A stretch of 64,000 nt of DNA from Sulfitobacter sp. THAF37 (GCF_009363555.1 NZ_CP045373.1:124001-188000); one strand, 5' to 3'; shown: positions 45,425-53,961, counted from the first letter of the stretch. Program-made: numbers and translations. The notes: generated by a model not told the origin, from the letters alone.

Positions 45425-46264
45425 ATGACTGATTTCGAGAACGACCCCGACTACGAAGAATGCCTTGTGACCTTTTTTGATGTCCTCGGTTTCAGGAACC
45501 TCCTGCACACGCGAAGCGGTGCAGAGATCAGGCACTTGCTTTCGATGTTTCGCAGGGTGTCCGAAGGGGATGCCACGCCGCCCACCCGCTCCGACGAGAT
45601 GCGGATGATCAGCGAAGTCCATGCAGAGATCGTGTCTGACGCGATCGTAAGAACCAGAACCATTGAAACTCAGTACCAGGCTGGCCCTTTGGTCTGGGAA
45701 CTCATCGATCTGCTGCACATCCAGATCGAATGCGTGGCGAACGGCATAATGGTGCGCGGCGCGATGACCATCGGCCCTATGCATCTCGGCATCGACTTCA
45801 GTGGTCCGGTGTTTGGGCCTGCCCTCGTTCAGGCTTATTTCATGGAAGAAGGCGAGGTCATCTTCCCGCGCATTGCGATCCATGAAGATGTCATCGAACG
45901 CCACCGACAGGACCAAACGCTTTGGCGGGAAGGACATTCCTATGAGGATGAAGAGCGTCACCTGAACAACCTCCTGCGCCAGGACGAGTCAGGCCTCCAC
46001 TACATCGACTATCTTCGCGCCAGTCTGAGCGAGCTCGACGGCGAATACGCCGGCTGGATCGAGTTTCTGGGTAGGCACAAAACGTTGGTGGAGAGCGGTC
46101 TCGCCGACAGTCCCAACGCGACGGTGCGGCGCAAATACAGCTGGCTCAAGAACTACCACAACGCAGTCATCGACGAGAACATAGCAAACCTGGAACCGGG
46201 CGCGATGACCGAGGATGGGGACCCTTGGGAAGCTCTGTTCAGAGGGCTCAGGATCGAAGCCTGA
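45425..46264 (+). CDS. Class III nucleotidyl cyclase-like protein
   Basis: A 279-aa protein with blocks resembling the class III cyclase core: CLVTFFDVLGFRN (Asp at the first metal position, about 16), EIVSDAIVR (about 75) and MVRGAMTIGPM followed by FGPALVQAYFMEE. No membrane segment. It lies 13 bp after the AbiEii gene in the same direction. It could make a cyclic nucleotide, but no effector typical of Pycsar (TIR or membrane protein) is adjacent. Whether it is active is uncertain. Confidence 0.6.
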   Translation: MTDFENDPDYEECLVTFFDVLGFRNLLHTRSGAEIRHLLSMFRRVSEGDATPPTRSDEMRMISEVHAEIVSDAIVRTRTIETQYQAGPLVWELIDLLHIQIECVANGIMVRGAMTIGPMHLGIDFSGPVFGPALVQAYFMEEGEVIFPRIAIHEDVIERHRQDQTLWREGHSYEDEERHLNNLLRQDESGLHYIDYLRASLSELDGEYAGWIEFLGRHKTLVESGLADSPNATVRRKYSWLKNYHNAVIDENIANLEPGAMTEDGDPWEALFRGLRIEA

Positions 46265-46359
46265 GTTCTCTCAACAAGTCACAACTGAGAGCGTCACGAA
46301 ATGTCCACGACATGCCTCACCGTTTGGCCAATACGGGGATCGCCAGCCCGCAACCATTC

Positions 46360-46956
46360 CTATGACCCGCCATCCAGACCTGCGTCCTCCAACTGCTCCC
46401 GCTCTGGCAGATCCGCGAGAGTCTCCAGATCAAATGCAACAAGGAACTGCTCGGTCGTCACAAATGTGTATGGCGCACCGCGGCGCGGCGATCGTGGCCC
46501 GGTCCCGATCAAGTCGCGCGCATGCAGCCGACCGATCAGGTCGCGGCTGATCTCCTTGCCGAAGATGTCCTTGAGCCCGTCGCGCGTGATCGGCTGGTGA
46601 TAGGCGATGGCGGCCAAGACCGCGACGTCGAATTCACTCAGGTCGAGTAGCTGATCCTCGACATCCGCGGCGACCCGGATCGCGGGAGCGTAGGCCGCCC
46701 GCGTCCGAAACATCCAGCCGCCAGAGACCTGGGCGATCTCGAAGGCCCGCCCTTCCAGATCGGCGACGAGATCCTCGACCAACAGATCCACCGAGACCCC
46801 CTGCCCCACGACGCGGGCGAGGTCTTGGCGCGGGACAGGCGAGGCGGAGGCAAACAGCACCGCCTCGATCCGGCGCATCCATTCCCGCCAGCGCAGCTCA
46901 GGCGGCAGGTCGGCCAACTCACGGTCCAGGTCCGGCTCTGAACGATCCTTCGCCAT
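46360..46956 (-). CDS. scpB: ScpB-like segregation and condensation protein
   Basis: A 198-aa protein with two winged-helix domains: RRIEAVLFASASPVPRQDLARVVG (about 24-47) and LSEFDVAVLAAIAYHQPITRDGLKDIFGKEIS (about 105-136), the ScpB pattern. Chromosomal ScpB is part of the SMC condensin. The plasmid copy follows DUF1403 by 2 bp and no scpA or smc gene is seen here. It may aid plasmid partition or regulate another gene. Confidence 0.85.
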   Translation of the reverse strand: MAKDRSEPDLDRELADLPPELRWREWMRRIEAVLFASASPVPRQDLARVVGQGVSVDLLVEDLVADLEGRAFEIAQVSGGWMFRTRAAYAPAIRVAADVEDQLLDLSEFDVAVLAAIAYHQPITRDGLKDIFGKEISRDLIGRLHARDLIGTGPRSPRRGAPYTFVTTEQFLVAFDLETLADLPEREQLEDAGLDGGS

Positions 46957-46958
46957 CG

Positions 46959-47843
46959 CTACACCCCGTAGAGCCGAAACGTGTCTCGCCCTGTCAGCTC
47001 GCGCACCGCGCCGAGATCGACCAGTCGGTCGCAAAGCCGCCGCGCGGCGCGATCCGACAAGGGCAAGGCCAAAGGTGCCACGGCATCGCGGGTGAGGAAC
47101 ATCTCGACAGCGGCATCCGCTCCCTTGGCGCGAAGCTTTGGCGCAACGGCCTTTAGGTGTGCCGCCCGACGCGCGAGGTCGGCGGAGAGACGCACAGCCT
47201 CGACCGCCGATAAGATGAGTGCCCGATGACAGACGAGACGCAAATCGTCGCCCTGCTTGCGCAGGTCGGCACGTTTCAGACCCGCGGCCAACAACGGCAC
47301 GAGATGATCCCAACCGAATGTTTGGGCGAGAGCCGCATCCGCGAGGACCAGCGAAGCTACGTCAGCGCGTGGCGCCTCCGTCAGCACCGCCTCCAGCACC
47401 ATCGCGGCCCGAGTCACCGGCGCCCCCTTCCCTGCATTGAGCCACATCGCGATCTTGCCCGACTCGAAGGCCGGCAAGGCTCGATCCAGAGCCTTGGTCG
47501 ACACCGGCCGCTCCACCGCGCGCCGCCAGGCGAGGCAGGTCTCGCCAGCCGGTCCCGGCAGATCGCCAGAACGCAACAAATGCACCGCGTCGCGCAGATC
47601 CCCTGCTCTCTCCAGGCGCCCCGAAAACGCGACACAGGCCTCCGCTGCGCGCAGCGCGAGCCGATCCCGCAACAAGGCTTGGGGCACCTCCTCGCGCTCC
47701 AGCACAACATGCAGGTGGCTCAGCGCTGCGCCCGACAAAAACGCAACATCTTCAAGGCTTTCAGCCCGCGCTGAGGTGACCCAGGCGGGCATCCGGGGTA
47801 ATGTGTCGAGGTCGCTGGTGTGATCGAGCCGAGCATATGTCAT
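46959..47843 (-). CDS. DUF1403 family protein
   Basis: A 294-aa helical protein of the DUF1403 family, found mainly on plasmids of Rhodobacterales and Rhizobiales. Recognisable parts are DVAFLSGAALSHLHVVLE, ALLRDRLALRAAEACVAFSGR and SDRAARRLCDRLVDLGAVRELTGRDTFRLYGV, the last resembling a winged helix. Function unknown; paired with scpB and divergent from the recombinase. Confidence 0.85.
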   Translation of the reverse strand: MTYARLDHTSDLDTLPRMPAWVTSARAESLEDVAFLSGAALSHLHVVLEREEVPQALLRDRLALRAAEACVAFSGRLERAGDLRDAVHLLRSGDLPGPAGETCLAWRRAVERPVSTKALDRALPAFESGKIAMWLNAGKGAPVTRAAMVLEAVLTEAPRADVASLVLADAALAQTFGWDHLVPLLAAGLKRADLRKQGDDLRLVCHRALILSAVEAVRLSADLARRAAHLKAVAPKLRAKGADAAVEMFLTRDAVAPLALPLSDRAARRLCDRLVDLGAVRELTGRDTFRLYGV

Positions 47844-47956
47844 GCTTGGAGCCTACGTCATCGCGGCGCTTTTCACCAGAAAATAGCGTTAGAACCGCCG
47901 CAGCCTGCAAGATCGCGCTATGTCCAATAAGTTTGCCTTATCGGACGCAAAAGAAT

Positions 47957-49066
47957 ATGCTCAGCGGCATGTCAGAAAACACCGAGAAATCGAGCTCAGA
48001 CGTGCCAATCCGGCCTTCGTCCAACGAAGAAAACGAGAGAGATCGTCCTGACGACGAGGCCTTGAGCCTTCCGTCCTTTATAGCGGGCTCGGGCACGCTC
48101 GATCGGCTGGTCGATACGGCCCGCGACTACGCACGCGCGGCGGCGTCGGACAACACGCTGAAGGCCTATGCAAAGGACTGGGCGCACTTCGCACGCTGGT
48201 GCCGAATGAAGGGCGCGGAGCCACTGCCTCCATCTCCCGAGATGATCGGGCTTTACTTGGCAGACTTGGCCTCCGCGTCAGGCCCCTCCCCTACCCTTTC
48301 GGTCAGCACCATAGACCGCCGCCTGTCGGGTCTCGCCTGGAACTACGTGCAGCGCGGCTTCAACCTTGATCGCAAGAACCGACACATTGCTTCGGTCCTA
48401 GCGGGGATCAAGCGCAAGCACGCGCGACCGCCGGTTCAGAAGGAAGCCATTCTGGCCGAGGATATCCTCGCGATGGTGGCCACCCTGCCCTATGACCTGC
48501 GCGGGCTGCGAGACCGCGCGATCCTGCTTTTGGGCTATGCAGGGGGTTTGCGCCGCTCAGAAATCGTCACCCTGGACGTGCACAAAGACGATACGCCGGA
48601 TTCCGGCGGCTGGATCGAGATTTTCGAGAAAGGCGCCCTCCTGACCCTCAACGCAAAGACCGGATGGCGCGAAGTCGAGATCGGACGCGGCTCCAAGGAT
48701 CAGACCTGCCCCGTGCATGCACTGGAGCAATGGCTGCACTTTGCGAAGATCGACTTCGGTCCGGTCTTCGTCGGCACCTCGCGTGATGGCAAGCGCGCCC
48801 TCGACACACGTCTGAACGACAAGCATGTCGCCCGGCTGGTCAAACGTACGGTTCTGGATGCCGGTATCCGATCTGAGTTGCCTGAGAAGGAACGCCTCGC
48901 CCTCTTCTCTGGCCACTCGCCACGAGCTGGCCTCGCCAGTTCAGCGGAAGTCGACGAACGCTACGTCCAGAAGCAGCTTGGGCATGCCTCGGCCGAGATG
49001 ACCCGCCGCTACCAGCGCCGGCGCGACCGGTTCCGCGTGAACCTGACCAAGGCCGCCGGTCTCTGA
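47957..49066 (+). CDS. Tyrosine recombinase/integrase
   Basis: A 369-aa protein with an N-terminal SAM-like core-binding domain (DNTLKAYAKDWAHFARWCRMKG) and a catalytic domain with Arg in GLRRSEIV, the HxxR in LFSGHSPRAGLAS, and the final QKQLGHASAEMTRRYQ with His and nucleophilic Tyr. It may resolve plasmid multimers or move a gene block. The start may be 47957 or the ATG at 47969. Its stop is 12 bp from the convergent repC stop. Confidence 0.9.
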   Translation: MLSGMSENTEKSSSDVPIRPSSNEENERDRPDDEALSLPSFIAGSGTLDRLVDTARDYARAAASDNTLKAYAKDWAHFARWCRMKGAEPLPPSPEMIGLYLADLASASGPSPTLSVSTIDRRLSGLAWNYVQRGFNLDRKNRHIASVLAGIKRKHARPPVQKEAILAEDILAMVATLPYDLRGLRDRAILLLGYAGGLRRSEIVTLDVHKDDTPDSGGWIEIFEKGALLTLNAKTGWREVEIGRGSKDQTCPVHALEQWLHFAKIDFGPVFVGTSRDGKRALDTRLNDKHVARLVKRTVLDAGIRSELPEKERLALFSGHSPRAGLASSAEVDERYVQKQLGHASAEMTRRYQRRRDRFRVNLTKAAGL

Positions 49067-49078
49067 CCCCCTGCCCCA

Positions 49079-50359
49079 TCACGCCGCCTGCCCGCTGAGC
49101 CTGCCATAGAAGCTGCGCTCGAGATGCAGCTCCCCGGCCCCGGCTTTTTCGACCATGCCGCGCAGATAGCCGCCCGGTGAGGACACTTCGCCCGCGCAAT
49201 GCTTCTCGAATACAAGCGCCAGCGCCGCTGTCGCCACCTGTTTGCCCAATCGGTCCTGCGCTACGTTCCACGCATGCTCGGACACCCCGATCATCGGCCG
49301 GAGTTGACCGGCAACACGATGCAGATCGCCCCAATCTTTCAGGAACCCGCCCATATTGCGGGCCCAGGACGCAAATTCAGGACAGGCCTGCATCACTGTG
49401 GGCAGATCCAGCGCAGCGCGCTTCTTGCGCACCTCGGCCACCCACTCTTCCAGCTCCCTATCAACCTGATCTTCGGGCTGAGCATTGGGCACTACGGCCG
49501 CGACTTCCTCATTTTCTGAGGAATTACGAGTTACAGGATCAAGTTGGTTTGTAATTAGTATATGAGGGTCAGAAATGACCTCCCTGGGGTTCATTTCTTG
49601 AGTCTTCTCGGGAACTTGCTCCTTGGTTTCAGGCATGTTTTCCACAGGCAGCACGGCCTCAGTTGCCTTGAGGTAGGCCGCCTCGACGCGCTCCTGTAGC
49701 TCCTTGAACCAGCCCAGCAGCCGTGCAAGCTGCTCGGACGCTTCATGGCGGCGCGGAAGCCGGTCCAGAAGCTCCTCGAAGAGCCCCGTGAACTGCGTCC
49801 AAGGCCCGCGCAGCGCGCTGCTGACGGCCGCCTCGATCCGCGCGCGGATCATGCGGCGTGCCACAGTGATCTGACGCTTCAGGCGTTGGCAGAGCTCGCG
49901 CTCGGCCTGCAAATCGGCATGGAGCTCCTCGAACTCCTCGACACGCGCCGACAGAGGCGACAGATCGAAACCGTAGGCCTCGACAATGCGCCCTTCGGCG
50001 TCCCTACGGCCCCATCGCTTGCCGTTCGGACTATCCTGGAAGGATATCACGCCGATCTCGGCCAGCCGCCGTGCATGGCGCTTGAGTGCAGAGAGCGAAA
50101 ACCCCGTCTGCTCCATCAGATAGGCGTTCGACGCCCAGACGATCGGGCGCTGGCCCTCTTCCCAGTCCTGGGCTTGGGTGAAGGCCCCCAGCGTGTCGAG
50201 GAGCATCAAGTCTCCGGCCTTGAGGCCAATGTAGGCCCCCACCCGCTTCACGGCCACGAAGGCCCGCGTTTTGGGTACAGCCACCTGTTCACCGGCTTGG
50301 GCAAGCTGCTCTGCAATGCCAAGACCCGGTGTCGGCTTGCGCCAACCTGTATGTTTCAT
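49079..50359 (-). CDS. repC: Replication initiator RepC
   Basis: A 426-aa initiator of repABC plasmids: N-terminal winged-helix region (RVGAYIGLKAGDLMLLDTLG, SNAYLMEQTGFSLSALKRHARRLAEIGVI) and a C-terminal domain (WNVAQDRLGKQVATAALALVFEKH, SPGGYLRGMVEKAGAGELHLERS). RepC binds the origin inside its own gene. The start at 50359 (MKHTGWRKP) fits the family. The counter-transcribed RNA lies about 100 bp upstream. Confidence 0.95.
   Translation of the reverse strand: MKHTGWRKPTPGLGIAEQLAQAGEQVAVPKTRAFVAVKRVGAYIGLKAGDLMLLDTLGAFTQAQDWEEGQRPIVWASNAYLMEQTGFSLSALKRHARRLAEIGVISFQDSPNGKRWGRRDAEGRIVEAYGFDLSPLSARVEEFEELHADLQAERELCQRLKRQITVARRMIRARIEAAVSSALRGPWTQFTGLFEELLDRLPRRHEASEQLARLLGWFKELQERVEAAYLKATEAVLPVENMPETKEQVPEKTQEMNPREVISDPHILITNQLDPVTRNSSENEEVAAVVPNAQPEDQVDRELEEWVAEVRKKRAALDLPTVMQACPEFASWARNMGGFLKDWGDLHRVAGQLRPMIGVSEHAWNVAQDRLGKQVATAALALVFEKHCAGEVSSPGGYLRGMVEKAGAGELHLERSFYGRLSGQAA
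49507..49580. other. Candidate replication origin inside repC
   Basis: A strikingly AT-rich stretch within GC-rich repC, containing CCTCA-ttttc-TGAGG (49507-49521). In repABC plasmids the origin lies in such an AT-rich part of repC. Assigned by position and composition only. Confidence 0.5.
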
Positions 50360-50425
50360 GGATAGTTCTCGCCTCCTCTGCTTGATGGAGGGCAAAAGAA
50401 TCCCGTTCGCTCAGGAGCGTTGCTG

Positions 50426-50454
50426 TTGACAGTGATTCGCCGGAGAACTATCTT
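50426..50454 (+). promoter_or_regulatory. Promoter of the counter-transcribed RNA
   Basis: -35 TTGACA (50426-50431), 17-bp spacer, -10 TATCTT (50449-50454), on the strand opposite to repABC. A consensus sigma-70-type promoter where a ctRNA promoter is expected. Confidence 0.75.
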
Positions 50455-50460
50455 GATAGC

Positions 50461-50515
50461 GACCAAACTAATCTTGATAAGCTCTCAGGCTCTCAGCTTG
50501 GGGGCTTTTCTTTTG
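50461..50515 (+). ncRNA. Counter-transcribed RNA (repABC incompatibility RNA)
   Basis: Predicted RNA of about 55 nt starting near 50461 and ending after the stem AAGCT...AGCTT (50479-50499) and the T-rich run 50506-50514. It lies antisense to the repB-repC leader. In repABC plasmids this RNA represses repC and sets copy number and incompatibility. Confidence 0.7.
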
Positions 50516-50593
50516 CCGTTATCTCAAAGCATATCCGCTCCTGTTTCTTACCTCGTTTGGATCGAAGACGACCGTCTCCGCGGCTCCTGCCTC

Positions 50594-51637
50594 TTACTTC
50601 GATCCGTGTTTCTCCAAGTACTCAGCGATGACATCACTCAAACCTCTGAGAATGTCCTCGTCCAATGTTAGCCCCGTGGCAGCGACAGAGAGCTTCCCGC
50701 CCTGCCCTGTAACACTCAATTTCCGCGAACCGATCTTTCGCTGTACCGTGAGTTTCTTTGGGCTCTGCGATTTCTTTTTTGCAGGCTTGGACGGCTTTTT
50801 AGTCAGGTCGCCAAGAATTTTTTCGAGGTCACGGTGGCTGAGATCGTAGACATCTTTGCACGTGTGCAAAATCTCACCTCTAGCCGCATAGACAGCGCGA
50901 CCACGTGATACCGCGCTGTTATGGACACCCACACGCTTGGCGAACTCGGTTGCAGTTATCTTCTCGTCCGGTTTGGCATCTTGTAGCCGCTCGAACATTT
51001 CGCCTATCGAAACCAGACGCTCGAATGCGCTCAGGTTTTCACGTTCCTCATTTTCCCGGAAGCGCATGAATAGCATCTCGAACTGCTCTTCACGGGAACC
51101 CCGATGGGATTGTGGAACCAGAATGGCGCGGACAGGCAATCCCAAAGCTTCAAGGATCGCATGGCGTCGCCGACCCACGATCAACTGGAATGTCACGCCT
51201 TCTACGTTCTCGGGCTCACGTTCATCCGGTCGCCAATCAGGATCCGCTGGCCGAACATGAATGGGCGTATCTTGACCATTCTTCTCGATACTCTCTTTGA
51301 GCTTCTCGAATGCCTCTTGGTCGCGCCAATCTTCACGCCGGTCCGATCCAATCACGTCCACGATCTGAGACGGATCAATCTGCAACTCATGTCGACCCGC
51401 GAGAATGCGCTCCACGACCTGTGCGCGCTCAACGTGAAGCATCTGGCTGGCGTCTGAAAGCGCTCCGGCCTTCCAAGCACTGCCAGAGCCGCCCAGTCTT
51501 GGCTTAACCCCACCAACCAGTTTCGCTTCGTCTTCGTGGACCTGTTCGCTTGCACCAGATCCAGGAGCCGCAGACACATTCTCATCTGGGCGCGCGGACT
51601 TTTTCTTGAGGACCGAGCTGCTCAATGTTCGCTTCAT
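50594..51637 (-). CDS. repB: Partition protein RepB (ParB family)
   Basis: A 347-aa ParB-type DNA-binding protein: ParB nuclease-like core (IHVRPADPDW..., VTFQLIVGRRRHAILEALGLPVRAIL), the FRENEERENLSAFER motif, and a helix-turn-helix (ITATEFAKRVGVHNSAVSRGRAVY). It binds parS and activates RepA ATPase. The ATG at 51637 overlaps the repA stop (ATGA). A parS-like palindrome lies inside the gene at 50855. Confidence 0.95.
   Translation of the reverse strand: MKRTLSSSVLKKKSARPDENVSAAPGSGASEQVHEDEAKLVGGVKPRLGGSGSAWKAGALSDASQMLHVERAQVVERILAGRHELQIDPSQIVDVIGSDRREDWRDQEAFEKLKESIEKNGQDTPIHVRPADPDWRPDEREPENVEGVTFQLIVGRRRHAILEALGLPVRAILVPQSHRGSREEQFEMLFMRFRENEERENLSAFERLVSIGEMFERLQDAKPDEKITATEFAKRVGVHNSAVSRGRAVYAARGEILHTCKDVYDLSHRDLEKILGDLTKKPSKPAKKKSQSPKKLTVQRKIGSRKLSVTGQGGKLSVAATGLTLDEDILRGLSDVIAEYLEKHGSK
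50855..50870. other. Candidate parS site 2 (inside repB)
   Basis: TTTGCACGTGTGCAAA, identical at its outer bases to the longer palindrome at 53150. Placement within the rep operon fits parS sites of repABC plasmids. Confidence 0.5.
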
Positions 51638-52989
51638 TCGGCTTCCTCCTCGAAATTGTAGAAGTTCTGCATCCAATCCTCGGCATAGCCACGCTCAAGA
51701 CCAGGCCAGAGGCGTGAGACGATGGCGTCATTCACTGCGTCAGCATTCTCGATGAACCTGTTGATGCCTTTTCGCTTGCCTGGCGTATCTGGGTCATACT
51801 CGTAGACGGACTGATAAACGTCCGACGCGTTCGAAATAGCATCGGAGCGAAGATAGAATACGGGCAGCACCTCATCTGGGCAGTTTTCGAGCAGGTTGCC
51901 GACCTGTGTGAGATCTTGCTCATTTGTTCTCTGCACGATCGTGGGCAACAGCATATGTGCCGCACCGCCCATATCGATCCGATCCGTCGCGAAAATGTGG
52001 CGCAGCATGGTGAGGAGACCAGTCACAAAGGTGGACAAGGTCGCAATGTCGAACCCCTTCATCGTCTGCGGGATAATCAACGAAGTAGACGCCATCACAT
52101 TGTTCAGCTGGAACAGTGTCAGCGCAGGCTGATAGTCGATGATGATGCAGTCCAAGGTCTCGTTGAGGGCACTTTCAAGCTTCGCTTGGTCGACCCTACC
52201 GTTGCTCACCAGTTCATTCGGACGGGTGACCGGTGGATGCCCCTCTTTCCAACGATCTATGGAGTCTCTTAGGAACCTGTAGAACCGCTTTTCCGGGGTG
52301 CCCGCTCGCAACAACCTCGCGATCTGAATTTCACCTTCTGAGGTTTCGCCATGCGCAGGTACTAGCCGCACGCCCGGCCAAGAGGTTTTCTTGAAGAACC
52401 CGTCAAGCGTCTCCGCATCATAGTCAGTGTAAGGGATGGACTCGTCGGTCTGAAACAGCCCCGCGAAGTCAACCATCGTCGGAGTTTCGTCATCTGGCAA
52501 AGTTGGCATTTCTTCGCCGCCGACAAAATAGAGCGTGATCGTGCTCTGGGGGTCTGCGTCCATGACGCCGACTCGCATGCCGTAGTGCAGACTCAGGTAC
52601 TGAGCGAAGTGCGCAGCACTAAGCGACTTTGCCGTACCACCTTTCTGACTTGCGAATGAAATGACGGGCAAAGGATCGTCGGGTTTGCGCCAAGCAAGAA
52701 AATGCTCAGGCCGCTTTGCTGATGCAGCCATCAAAGCCCGGATGTGCATCAGCTCCGTCAGTGTAAAAACACGTTCGCGCCCTACATGTTTGCCGGCAGG
52801 AAAATCCTCATTGTCCTTAGCGAACTTCGTTAGATGCTGATGGCTAATGTTCAGGAAGCGAGCGCATTGACGCATCGACCAAGAGCGCTTGATGCGCTCA
52901 CGCATCGTCAACTCCTTGTTGACCGAGACCATGGTCCGGCCAAGGCCCCGCTCGAGCTCTTGAAGGAACTGTTCTATACTGCCGCCCAT
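51634..52989 (-). CDS. repA: Partition ATPase RepA (ParA family)
   Basis: A 451-aa ParA-type ATPase with an N-terminal helix-turn-helix (MRQCARFLNISHQHLTKFAK), the deviant Walker A KGGTAKS (about 115-121), VGVMDADPQ (Walker A') and CIIIDYQPA (Walker B). With RepB it partitions plasmid copies and autorepresses the operon. First gene of repABC; about 160 bp upstream lies the palindrome at 53150. Confidence 0.95.
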   Translation of the reverse strand: MGGSIEQFLQELERGLGRTMVSVNKELTMRERIKRSWSMRQCARFLNISHQHLTKFAKDNEDFPAGKHVGRERVFTLTELMHIRALMAASAKRPEHFLAWRKPDDPLPVISFASQKGGTAKSLSAAHFAQYLSLHYGMRVGVMDADPQSTITLYFVGGEEMPTLPDDETPTMVDFAGLFQTDESIPYTDYDAETLDGFFKKTSWPGVRLVPAHGETSEGEIQIARLLRAGTPEKRFYRFLRDSIDRWKEGHPPVTRPNELVSNGRVDQAKLESALNETLDCIIIDYQPALTLFQLNNVMASTSLIIPQTMKGFDIATLSTFVTGLLTMLRHIFATDRIDMGGAAHMLLPTIVQRTNEQDLTQVGNLLENCPDEVLPVFYLRSDAISNASDVYQSVYEYDPDTPGKRKGINRFIENADAVNDAIVSRLWPGLERGYAEDWMQNFYNFEEEAE

Positions 52990-53149
52990 TACACCGCTCT
53001 CATTTCGACTCTCTCACGGAATCGCTCCGAGTTGTAAATAGCACGGTTTTTGAGGAAATGTACAGATATTGTACGCCTACAGGATTTTCGGCGCACAATA
53101 TGGGCTACACCGATTGAAAATACGGACAGCAACCTGAGCCGCGAGGTGA

Positions 53150-53167
53150 TTTTGCACGCGTGCAAAA
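53150..53167. other. Candidate parS site 1 (upstream of repA)
   Basis: Perfect 18-bp palindrome TTTTGCACGCGTGCAAAA, further framed by GAGGT on the left and ACCTC on the right. It lies between repA and direct repeat 2. A related 16-bp site lies inside repB. Together they are the best centromere candidates. Confidence 0.6.
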
Positions 53168-53216
53168 ACCTCGAGGCTTGGTGCAGCCAGACCGCCGGAG
53201 CGGCCTGGCTGTTGGC

Positions 53217-53555
53217 TTAGGCGGCGTCTTTGGGACCCCAGGGGATGATCGCCTGCAGGGACAGATCGTCCTGGTTGGCGGCCTTGCCGAGGTTTGCGTT
53301 GAAGCCGTGGTCGCGGATGGTCAGCGTGTAGTAGTCGGCGCCGGTCTCCTTGTTCTGCTTCTTCCAGATGCCACCGCACTCGACCAGCTTGCCGCGCGGG
53401 GAACGGCCGAGGACGCGGTGCGTGGGGGCCATCGGGTTGGCGCTTGCGACGGGTTCGACCGTGATGTCGAGGTCGAAGGTCAGGGTCGAGATGGAGCCGA
53501 CGCCCTTAGCGGTTTCGATGTCGGCGCTGGTGAATTTGATGCAGTTCGTGGTCAT
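53217..53555 (-). CDS. DUF736 family plasmid protein (copy 2)
   Basis: A 112-aa DUF736 protein, 109 of 112 residues equal to the one at 32781 (differences: Val for Thr in AKGVGS, Ala for Thr in VASANP, Ile for Val in QAIIPW). The ATG at 53555 has the same ribosome binding site. On related plasmids this gene usually stands near the DUF2493 and Toprim genes, as here, so this may be the original copy. Confidence 0.92.
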   Translation of the reverse strand: MTTNCIKFTSADIETAKGVGSISTLTFDLDITVEPVASANPMAPTHRVLGRSPRGKLVECGGIWKKQNKETGADYYTLTIRDHGFNANLGKAANQDDLSLQAIIPWGPKDAA

Positions 53556-53675
53556 TGCTCTTCTCCTTGTTTGCGTTGCAATGATGGTCACCTTGCAGCT
53601 GGCCAAGGCCCGGGCACACCGAAGGCGAAGCGCAGCGGAGAGGGGCAGGCGACGGTCTTTTTGGTCCGCGCGGAA

Positions 53676-53690
53676 TGACCCGCAGGGTCA
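53676..53690 (-). promoter_or_regulatory. Conserved leader hairpin of DUF736 copy 2
   Basis: Minus-strand stem TGACCC / GGGTCA with loop TGC, about 120 nt upstream of the start, inside the block GGAATGA...TCAGGGGAA shared with 33240 and 55655. Confidence 0.55.
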
Positions 53691-53961
53691 GGGGAAAAAG
53701 ATCGGCGACAACCTTTGTGGGCGGGACGACAGCTGCGACCAGCATGTCATGCAACTCAGACACCCGGAGAAGTGCGGTGGCCGCGAAGGAAACTGGGTGA
53801 ACAGCCGACAGCCAAGAATGCCGAAGCGATCCTTGCACAGTCACACCTGATCTTTCGATACACACCACGACCCGTCGCAACGCAACACCGGCCCGTGTTC
53901 AGTTCCTCGGTCGAGTCACCCAGGGGCCTCAAGCAGAAAGTGATCTAACAGGCTGGAGAAG

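Larger units (their letters stand above)
53188..53814. repeat. Direct repeat copy 2 (DUF736 locus)
   Basis: Second copy of the roughly 626-bp repeat at 32749-33374, same orientation, about 20.4 kb apart. It begins 20 bp after the parS-like palindrome. Confidence 0.9.

Noticed and set aside
45425..46264. A complete Pycsar system
   Set aside because: No TIR or membrane effector gene is adjacent, so only the cyclase-like protein can be claimed.
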